Source: Nipponacmea schrenckii
Taxonomy: Eukaryota > Mollusca > Gastropoda > Lottiidae
DNA: 64,000 nt
Assembly (NCBI GenBank): GCA_030562195.1
Contig: JAUJPP010000012.1
Coordinates: forward strand, 372,001 to 436,000
Direction: 5' to 3'
The notes under the pieces are model-generated. The model did no database searches. It worked only from the letters and a program-made list of their open reading frames with translations, and was not told the origin of the DNA. The position numbers and the translations under genes were made by a program. The stretch's first letter is position 1, and each line of letters begins with the position of its first letter. Of the stretch, positions 56,590 to 64,000 are shown in pieces.

Positions 56590-56950
56590 GGATTGTCTTC
56601 CATAATAAATAACATCCACCAATTTATTTGCCTTTAGTTTGTTTTTAAAGTTAAAAACTAGAGAATAAACTTTAATAAACAATTTTAAAAATTAGTATTC
56701 TACTTTTAACTTGTAATAACTTTATAATGATAAATAGTACTAAATGATATCTGAAAACCTATAATAAATAGTTAATTCAACAAAACTTCAGTGTAAATTG
56801 TAATTATTCCTCCAAAAACAAAGACAATTTTAAATACTTTCAACATTGATAAATTTCGCCTATAAAGATTATGACATCACGTCTTTGCTTGACTATAACG
56901 TCCGCGTTATCAATATAAAACACAATGTGGCTATTAGTTTTATTTATTAT
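56590..56950 (-). repeat. Dispersed repeat Q, copy 3, inverted
   Basis: CTATAACGTCCGCGTTATC and surrounding sequence is the reverse complement of 24440-24700 and 27430-27860. Confidence 0.8.
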
Positions 56951-56959
56951 CATACAACA

Positions 56960-57148
56960 TACCACATACCACATATTCTACTTGCAAAAAAGTAAACTGT
57001 TCGTTGACGGGCCATACTAGGTATGGGGTAATATTTTTACTATTTTCTACTAACAATATGTATGTACATCTGGAGATGATAAGTCATGAACAAAGAATGT
57101 TTTCTATTTTCTAGGTAGATAAAGTAGTATTACATGTCAATCTATGCT
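56960..57148 (-). repeat. ~190-bp satellite monomer abutting Polinton copy 3
   Basis: One monomer in the inverted orientation; it ends TGTCAATCTATGCT exactly where integrase homology begins. Confidence 0.8.
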
Positions 57149-57586
57149 CTAATAAACAAATTATTCAAAAAGTTCACAGAATTGAATTCTCAAAAATGGC
57201 TTAAAATATTACCTATTGTTGTCGATGAATATAATAATAAAATTCACTCATCTATAAAAGTTACTCCTACAGAAGCTTCAAAAAATCCAGATATTATAAA
57301 ATCAATTAACACACAAAACAATTTTGAAAATGAGAATTTAAATATTAAACTCAAATTTAAAGTTGGAGATGGAGTTCGTATTTATAAATATAAAAGTAAA
57401 TTCGAAAAAGGTTATGTTGGATATTGGACGAATGAAATCTTCATTATTGAAAAAGTTAATTAAACTTCACCACCAACTTACAGTTTAGTAGATTTACATT
57501 GTGAAGAAATCTTGGGTAGATTTTATCAAAACGAACTTCAAAAAAATGATTACATTCGAAGAATTCTTACAAAAATACGGAACTGA
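57149..57586 (+). pseudogene. INT: Polinton integrase, C-terminal part
   Basis: Retroviral-type (DDE) integrase that inserts the element. Only the C-terminal end remains: PIVVDEYNNKIHSSIKVTP (end of the catalytic core), then the SH3/chromo-like FKVGDGVRIYKYKSKFEKGY and WTNEIFIIEKV. A TAA at 57461-57463 interrupts, but the same frame stays meaningful to a TGA at 57584-57586 (segment SLVDLHCEEILGRFY). The 3' end overlaps the protease start by 41 bp in another frame. The catalytic DDE residues are lost. Confidence 0.82.
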
Positions 57587-57930
57587 TACTACTACAAATT
57601 TTCAATTAATCAGATGGGCAGAAGAATTAAACATACAACCTTTTTACTATTGTACGCGCGATGAAATATCATCTCTAAAAAATAAAACAAAGTTTTATGC
57701 TATAACTAATATCCATACTTCAGATCAAAAAGGTGTTCATCATTCTGCTTTATTCTATTAGATTTGATCCAACTAAAGAAATTATTGATTTAAATTATGG
57801 TCCAATAAAATGTTCTACTGTTCAAATTAAAAAACCAGGAGATAAATTTTGTGGACAACTTTTACTTTGGGTTTTATATCAATTACGTTTAGGTAAACCA
57901 TTTGAACAAATAGTATTAAATCTTGTTTAA
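57546..57930 (+). pseudogene. PRO: Adenain-like cysteine protease (capsid maturation), frameshifted
   Basis: Start MITFEEFLQKYG at 57546 in a CAAAAAAATG context. About 128 residues. Motifs fit the C5/Ulp1-like protease of Polintons: WAEELNIQPFYYC, the histidine in GVHHSALFY, the acidic partner region IDLNYGP, then Q..KPGDKFCGQLL with the nucleophile cysteine, and a closing helix LLWVLYQLRLG. A one-base change near 57756 shifts the frame between histidine and aspartate parts. It would cleave capsid precursors. Confidence 0.72.
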
Positions 57931-57934
57931 AAAA

Positions 57935-59215
57935 ATGGCAAATAAATTTGGTTTAGGAAACTTAAAGAATGAAGCTCCTACATTAACGCTTAATAAATTC
58001 AAACCAGATTTTGTAGATCAAACTGGAGACACACTTCAAGGTGATATAGATATGAATAATTTCAAAATAACTAATTTAAGATTTCCTCGACAGAAAAAAG
58101 ATGCAATAAATAAAGATTATTTAACTGAAACAACTAAAAGTTTACATCAAAAAATAACTGTATTAGATAAAGATAGTAAAAACCAATTAGAAAACCATCA
58201 AAAACTTTTAGATTCACATCATAAAAAAACTAGAAAGTTATCAACAACACTTAGCTATTATAGTCGATAAAACTCAGTTCGACAGAATAAATTTATTAAT
58301 ATCACAACTAGACGAAAAAATTACAAAGCAAAAATCAGATATTAAACAACTGATAGGTAACCAGGTGTAAATGAAGAAAAATTGAAACAAGAATTAGCTA
58401 ATCTTGAAACGAAACTCAGTGATGATAATGAACTAACATAAATTAAAACCTATATTCAACAACAATTAGTTAATGTGGTTGATAAATCTCAGTTACAAAA
58501 TTTAAATTTATTAATATCTCAACGATAAACATACCAAACAAAAGTTAAATGTTAAAGATCTAATAAGTAACATCAAACCAGGTATAATCGAAGAAAAATT
58601 AAAACAATAATTAACTAATCTACAGACGAAACTTAATGATGACAGTAAACTAACATAAATTAAAACCTATATTCAACAACAATTAGTTAATGTGGTTGAT
58701 AAAACTCGGTTACAGAATTTAATTTCATTAATATCCAAATTAGATGATAGAATTACAAAAGAGAAAATAGATTTGAAACAACTAATAGATAATATTAGAT
58801 ATATAATATCTCAACTAGATAATAAAATTACAGAACAAAAATCAAATGTAAAACAACTAATAGCTAATATTAAACCAGGTATAAGCGAAGAAAAATTAAA
58901 ACAAGAATTATCTGATTTAGAAACTAAACTTAATGATAACAATGAACTAACAGAAATTAAAACCTATATCGAGCAGCAATTCGCTAATGTAGTAGATAAA
59001 GCAGAGTTAGAAAGATCAAATCATCCATATCTGAATTATATAAAAAAAAATTGAGTCAAGAGACATACAAAATGAAAAGATGTTTAAAGAAATTAATATA
59101 AAACTTCTACCTAAAGAAACTTATTTTAGTTTACCTTTTAATGATGGTATTTTAGAAAAGTATGGATTTGTTGCAAAATACAAAGGAAAATCAATTCTAA
59201 ATTTTTTACAATAAA
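57935..59215 (+). pseudogene. Fibre-like protein: tail-fibre type N-terminus and coiled-coil shaft
   Basis: Start MANKFGLGNL at 57935. Residues ~34-66 (DQTGDTLQGDIDMNNFKITN, then a DAINKDYLTE close) match the pattern of a motif common in phage tail fibres and other receptor-binding fibres, where it precedes a trimeric shaft. Then about 900 bp of heptad-rich repeats, roughly 200 bp per unit: KQLI.NIKPGI.EEKLKQEL and LTEIKTYIEQQ..NVVDK. The first frame ends at 58270; units near 58370-58640 have several stops; 58692-59054 is open. Ends with SLPFNDGILEKYGF near 59150. Inferred host-attachment fibre. Confidence 0.65.
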
Positions 59216-59289
59216 AAAGGGTGGAGGAACTAAATTTGAATAATTAATATTTGTGATTTTATTAGATTCATCTTTTCATTATCACATAA

Positions 59290-59812
59290 TATCAATTGAT
59301 TCAGATTTTGTCTAAGGAAAGGAATATAGAATAAACCTTAAACATCTGATGTATTAACTATTACCGAGTATGGTTTAATTTTCCTTGACTTGGAATTAAT
59401 GACAAATGAAAAACCACAATTTTTTAATTTGATAAAGAATAAGGAATTACAAACGGAAGGAAGAAAATCATATACATTTTTAAAATGGAAAGAATTTGAA
59501 TATATAAGAATTTATTTCAATTTTGATAATATCTTTACTTCAACTGATGTTCATAAATCTCAAGTAAATAAATTATTTGTAACAAATACCGCATTGCAAA
59601 TAGAAAATGAAGAAAATGTAGATTTCTTTGCACGTTTTAAAATAGAAAGTATAAGTGAATGGTCAGGGGCATATGATTTTCCTAAAAATGTTAATGTTGT
59701 GGTTCAAGTAATTATAGCAATTATTATAAATATGTTATTGTTTTTATCTCTATAACCAAGAAATTCTATGTCTGAGAAAGACATCGGTTTATCAGAAATT
59801 CAATTAATTTAA
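59290..59812 (+). pseudogene. Fibre C-terminal (head-like) part, damaged (copy 3)
   Basis: Homologous to 5988-6502. A stop near 59313 and a one-base deletion near 59342 break the beginning; 59390-59755 is open. A 38-bp segment (59728-59765) is inverted relative to copy 2, so the frame ends early at 59755; the original-type stop position is at 59810-59812. Confidence 0.6.
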
Positions 59813-59822
59813 TTCATAAAAA

Positions 59823-60278
59823 ATGAATACTGAAGATTTGACTACACAGAATTTACAAGATGTCATGATGCGTAAACAAAAAGAGTTAAAAGAAAAAGTC
59901 AATCATTACAAAAAGTTAACAAAATGTTGGAGTAGGATAGACACTACTTTTAAAACTGTAAGTGTTATATCAGCTTGTGTTATAGCAACAGCAACCAATG
60001 TAACAGCAAGTATTACTCTGCCAATATTTATTCCATCTATCTTAGGGGCTCTGACAGCGATTCAAACATCATCATGTGGTTTAATTACTATTGGGTTTAC
60101 CTCTAAAAAGAAATTATATTACAAAACCATATCAAATTTAATACGAACATATTTGGATAAATTATTTATTTTCTTCGAAAGAAGCAAATCTGACAAAATT
60201 ATTACCATAGAAGAACTCGAAGAATTTAATGAAATATTCGATGAATTAATAATTAAAATTGAATCTTTAAAAATATAG
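59823..60278 (+). CDS. Membrane/coiled-coil protein, 151 aa (copy 3)
   Basis: Same protein as 6513-6998, about 95% identical, with the same hydrophobic stretch. A GAG-to-TAG change shortens the C-terminal coiled coil by about ten residues. A deletion just after it (about 60296-60302) fuses the end of the gene to the interior of the PolB N-terminal region. Confidence 0.65.
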   Translation: MNTEDLTTQNLQDVMMRKQKELKEKVNHYKKLTKCWSRIDTTFKTVSVISACVIATATNVTASITLPIFIPSILGALTAIQTSSCGLITIGFTSKKKLYYKTISNLIRTYLDKLFIFFERSKSDKIITIEELEEFNEIFDELIIKIESLKI

Positions 60279-60295
60279 CATAAAAAATTGAAAAA

Positions 60296-62860
60296 GAAGA
60301 TGGTAAATTAAAACAAAATATGACCTTAGCTTTCTTTAATGTTGCAATGATTGGCAGAGTTGTAAATAATATGAGTGAAAAATCAGATATTTCAGATTGG
60401 TATTTTACTGGTTATATAATATATAGTAAAGACAATTTCAAACCAATCAAAAGATCAAATATAGGAAAAGGAACTCAATTGCTATTTACAATCAAAGAAT
60501 ATGTTGGAAAATAGTATTATATTCCAACTGACGGAGCTTGTTTTATCAAGTGTGTAAATTATGTTTTAAAACGTGATTTGACAAAAGAGTTTAATGATTT
60601 TATTTATTCCTATTCAAAACATAATAGGAGGGGAATAATGACTCAAGCTCGAATCGGGGAATTCAATGAAAAAAATAAAACTTCGTTCCAAATTTATAAC
60701 CCTAAAGATAGAACTTTATATCCTAGAAAAATAAACACTCCATCAGAATGGGTTTTGTATTTACACAATAATCATTTCTGTTTGATAAAAAGAGATAACA
60801 AAAGTTTAGGAATAAATGAAATGGAAAACAACTATGAACAAGTATGGAAAACCTGTGTTAACGAAAACATTAAACCTTTTTCAGAATTTAATCCAGCTTC
60901 CATGTCGAAAAACACCCAACCTGAAACTCTTTATGCTTGGGATTCTGAGACCTATACAGAAAAAGAAACTGGTAAAACAATACCATATGCATGTTCTTTA
61001 GTTGGAAAAGCTGCGAAACATATTAGAACGAATAAATTGTCGTTTTCCAGATCTAAAACCAACAGATCATGTTCCTGAAGAATTTTATGAAAAAATAATG
61101 AATATAGTTCATATATTTGTAGGTACAGTTTGTATAGATCAAATGTTAAAATATTTAGGAAATGTTGATCAAAAACAATTAACGTTAGTTTCTCATAATG
61201 GCAGTGGTTTTGATAATTGGATTATTATTAAAAATATGTCAAAATCAACTCACTGTCCTCTCAAAACCACAAGAGGCGTACTTCGTTTACCATTATCTAA
61301 TTTACAGAAAAGTCTTTACAGAAAAAATGGAACAATGAAAAGAAGTTTAACAACAATAACAATTATCTTCAAAAATTAAATTTCACTTTTTCATATGAAC
61401 ATGTAGCAAGAAGTTTAAAAGATTGGGGAAAATCATCAGAATTACCAATGAATTTAAGATATATTGATTTAGATATTGCGTCTATAAACGAATCAAGTTG
61501 GGAGTCCCGAAGAGAAGAATGGGAACCTTATGCTAAAAGAGATACGATATGTTAGGCATATGTTTGATCAAATACAATCAAGTTATGACATCTATGATAA
61601 ATCAAAGTGTAATAAATAATTTAACAGCTTCCGCCTTATCTCTTAAAGGTTGGTATCATCTATATAAAGGAGAAAAAGTATATTCTCACGTCGATCCGTT
61701 CATCAGACATTATGTCAGATATAACATAATAAAATTCAAATCGGATAAATTAGATGAAATTTGTAAAGTACTACAACATCATTTAAATACAACTGAATCT
61801 GATATAATTGAGTTATTCAAAAAATACCAAGAGTCTACTAAAGATTTTAACGAAGAGTTGAAGAAAATCTCTTGTTCTAAATTAATGGCATTTGACGCTA
61901 ACGGTCTTTATGCCTCTGCTATGTGTGATGGTGAATACCCAAAAGCTGAATCAGCAAGAGCTATAAAAGATTATGAAAAGGTAGAATTTGTAAAGTTTTT
62001 CAATAAACAACAATTTAGACTAAGGTGTGCTATTTTATCTGTTTGGTTTGAGTATCCAGAAAAAATGTTTTTTCAACCAATACCAGCCAAAGACAAAATA
62101 ACTTTCACTCTTATAGAGGATGATAAACCTAAAAAAAATCTGGTGATAAGATAAGATTTAGAAATGGTTTTTGTAATGACGTTCTCACTTCTGTTGACAT
62201 ACAGGAAATTGTTCGAGCTGGTGGAAAAGTTATCAAAATATTAGATGGGATAGTCTATGAAGAAAATTTCAAAACTTTCAAAATTTAAAGATTATGTTTT
62301 AACTTTAAAGGAAGAAAGAAACAAATATAAACAACAGGGAAATTTAGTTGGCAGCGATTGTATGAAATTATTGGATAATTCTTTGCACATAGCAAACGAA
62401 TAATGAATAATTTTATTCATGTTATTGATGGTTTTAAAAAACCAGAAATATATTATACTGATACCGATAGTTTATACATATCAGATAGGAATTGGGATAT
62501 TTTAGAAATAGCTGGATTAACTTCTGAAACGGAATATGGAAAAGGAAAGAATGATTACGGGGATGGTGGTATAATATCGGTTTATATTTGGCTCCAAAAG
62601 TGAAATACAATATCATCCTAACTTCTAACGGAGAAAACTTTTAAAGGATATACAAAATCAAAGTTGAGTGGGAAGATTATTTAAAATTAGCCAATGGAAA
62701 AGATATTGAAAATGAATTCGATAAACCTTGGAAAAAAAGTTTTACAGATGGTGTGGTCATTCCGAAAGATAAACAAAAGAAAGTATTCAAACATAATTTG
62801 AATTTGATTAAAAGAAAACCACCAAACAGAAATGGATTATGTATCCCTATAATGATAAGG
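60296..62860 (+). pseudogene. PolB: DNA polymerase B, heavily damaged (copy 3)
   Basis: Same polymerase as copy 2. The first ~100 codons are lost by deletion. A stop at 60512-60514 lies just before the OTU-like PTDGAC motif, and frameshifts lie near 61001, 61330, 61549 and 62140. A 30-bp deletion near 61720 removes the conserved GGR-containing segment, and a ~200-bp deletion after KLLDNSL (62380) removes most of motif B onwards. ExoI AWDSET, ExoII SHNGSGFD, motif A AFDANGLYASAM and motif C YYTDTDSLY are still readable. Truncated at the 3' end near 62870 by a deletion into the penton gene. Confidence 0.88.
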
Positions 62861-62872
62861 ATGAAGTTAATA

Positions 62873-63211
62873 TGGTCTCAAATTCAGTTTTATTTTGTTC
62901 AGATTTAAATTGCCTTCGAATTCAATATTTTGTCTGTCCTTATGACTTCCGACAAATTGAGATATATATTCGTTGATGGAAACATATTCATAACTTCCTG
63001 GTAATAGTGTTAATAATTTAAATGTTCTTCCATCGTCTTTAGAAATGTTCAATTGGTTATTCTGTTCACTAACATTTCTTATTGAATTGTAAACTGAAAA
63101 ATATTTTAGTCCTAACTTATAGTTTTTATTTGGATCGAGTTCACATTCATAATCTAGGGTTAAGCTTATTTTCGAGGATTCAGATGGTATTATGAAAAAC
63201 TCCTCATCCAT
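62873..63211 (-). pseudogene. Penton-like minor capsid protein, N-terminal half (copy 3)
   Basis: Start MDEEFF at 63211. Open through the position where copy 2 has lost 7 bp, so it defines the proper frame there. After the LNLRP segment the gene is cut by a deletion that removes the convergent PolB/penton 3' junction. Confidence 0.75.
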
Positions 63212-63710
63212 TTTTTAAAACATTAATATAATCGTCTTTTTCTATTATTCCTTTTTGTAATAATCTTTTTAAAATAGCGTGTATTTCATTGGAATCAGAT
63301 TGATGTCCATGTTTCATTGCTTCAATAATTACATTAAGTCTGTTAAGTAATTGTTGGGGATCATCTGATAAAAAAGTTATTCCTTCTCCAGATATCAAAT
63401 TATTGAATTCGTCTATTTCTGCTATGATTGGATTATTTTCACCATATTCATCCGATTCATCAACTTCATTCATGGCTTCGATATGTAGCTCAACTTCTTT
63501 CATTCTGTTTGTTATTGCTCCTGTCTTTTTAGTATCAATTAGAAGTTTTAAGTACTCTATTAAATCAGTGTAATTGGCAATGGCAATATCCCCTCCGTTC
63601 ATCAAATCTATTATTCCGTGTGTTAATTTATATATAAAGGGTTTTGTATCTATCTGGAATTGAGGGTAACGATGATCGAACAATATCCGATAACCATTGA
63701 ATAATAACCC
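63204..63710 (-). pseudogene. Gene M, C-terminal part (copy 3)
   Basis: Open from the breakpoint at 63710 to TGA at 63204, with no hAT insertion, giving the empty site TGTTTCATTGCTTCAATAATT near 63310. The C-terminal residues HQSDSNEIHAILKRLLQKG close the protein. The stop overlaps the penton ATG by 8 bases, as in copy 2. Confidence 0.8.
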
Positions 63711-64000
63711 TTAAAATACAGATGTGATGTCACCCTTTGTTTTTTGCGTACCAATATCCAACATATTGGTACTGGCAAGTGGCCAAGAGTCCAATATTAA
63801 AGTCACTAAATATTAGCCACTTGCCCATAACGAATGGTGATTAGTCTTGACAACTACTCACATTAAATTCACTCATACTTTATTCAGAGAACTAATTCAG
63901 GTTTCAAAATGTATAGTGTTCAATGTTACGTCCAATTAAAACTTAAAGTTTATCTTCAAATCCTTACTTTCAAATGAAAAAAATAATTAATTATGCATTA
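63711..64000. other. No gene seen
   Basis: Flank of copy 3; contains short inverted words such as CCAATATCCAACATATTGG, no supported frame. Confidence 0.4.

Larger units (their letters stand above)
57149..63710. mobile_element. Polinton/Maverick copy 3, partial (integrase end)
   Basis: Gene order INT, PRO, fibre, head, membrane, PolB on +, then penton and gene M on -. Truncated on the left inside integrase by satellite and on the right inside gene M at about 63710. More damaged than copy 2, with several internal deletions. Confidence 0.9.

Noticed and set aside
1817..63710. Simple inversion explaining the complementary broken Polinton copies
   Set aside because: An inversion with a breakpoint in gene M would leave the integrase half to the left of the capsid half; here the order is the opposite, so a single inversion does not fit.

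Overview
The window is eukaryotic nuclear DNA from a marine-invertebrate-like genome, most plausibly a mollusc, although I cannot place the species. The grounds are AT-rich sequence, three 500-N scaffold gaps, no convincing host gene, and a dense mixture of transposable elements: Polinton/Maverick, Helentron-type Helitron, LINEs, Ty3/gypsy, hAT, foldback elements and a dispersed ~190-bp satellite.

The main content is three partial copies of one Polinton/Maverick family, a virus-like self-synthesising DNA transposon. Copy 2 (about 5985-17105) is the most complete. On + it has the C-terminal part of a fibre-like protein, a membrane/coiled-coil protein and a protein-primed type DNA polymerase B with an OTU-like N-terminus. 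On - it has a penton-like minor capsid protein, an unknown gene 'M', a packaging ATPase, a glycine-rich minor capsid protein, the major capsid protein, an amphipathic pVI-like peptide and, further out, an unknown gene with a TATA/initiator promoter. Copy 1 (1-1817, +) holds only the MCP-to-M end. Copy 3 (57149-63710) holds the other end: integrase C-terminus, cysteine protease, fibre with coiled-coil shaft, membrane protein, PolB, penton and the C-terminal half of M. Together the copies show the gene order INT-PRO-fibre-membrane-PolB then, converging, penton-M-ATPase-minor capsid-MCP-pVI-like. PolB is damaged in both copies that carry it. Other genes, such as the copy 2 ATPase and membrane protein, are still open, so the decay is recent. 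An intact hAT element with an 8-bp target duplication sits in gene M of copy 2.

17.1-29.5 kb is nested repeats. It has a LINE 3' fragment and a 3.3-kb repeat unit (minisatellite, 190-bp satellite, decayed gypsy pol, core segment and a solo LTR) that recurs at 38.4-41.6 kb. It also has a 1.77-kb foldback element with a clean 6-bp target duplication, and a 5'-truncated LINE sitting in a short tandem array. 29.5-34.5 kb is a decayed Helentron-like Rep/helicase on -, interrupted by a TTAA-flanked MITE-like insertion and an N gap. Its 3' side runs directly into the 190-bp satellite. 35.1-36.6 kb is a second LINE with a (TTA)n tail.

41.6-49.2 kb is an array of diverged multi-kb modules rich in ACTTCCGGTTTT and TGACCTTGACC blocks. 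Their borders carry hairpin/poly-T cassettes. 50.2-53 kb has the satellite and core in inverted orientation, then an 18-20 bp tandem array. 54.9-55.9 kb is a Tx1/L1-like LINE remnant. No tRNA, rRNA or CRISPR was found.
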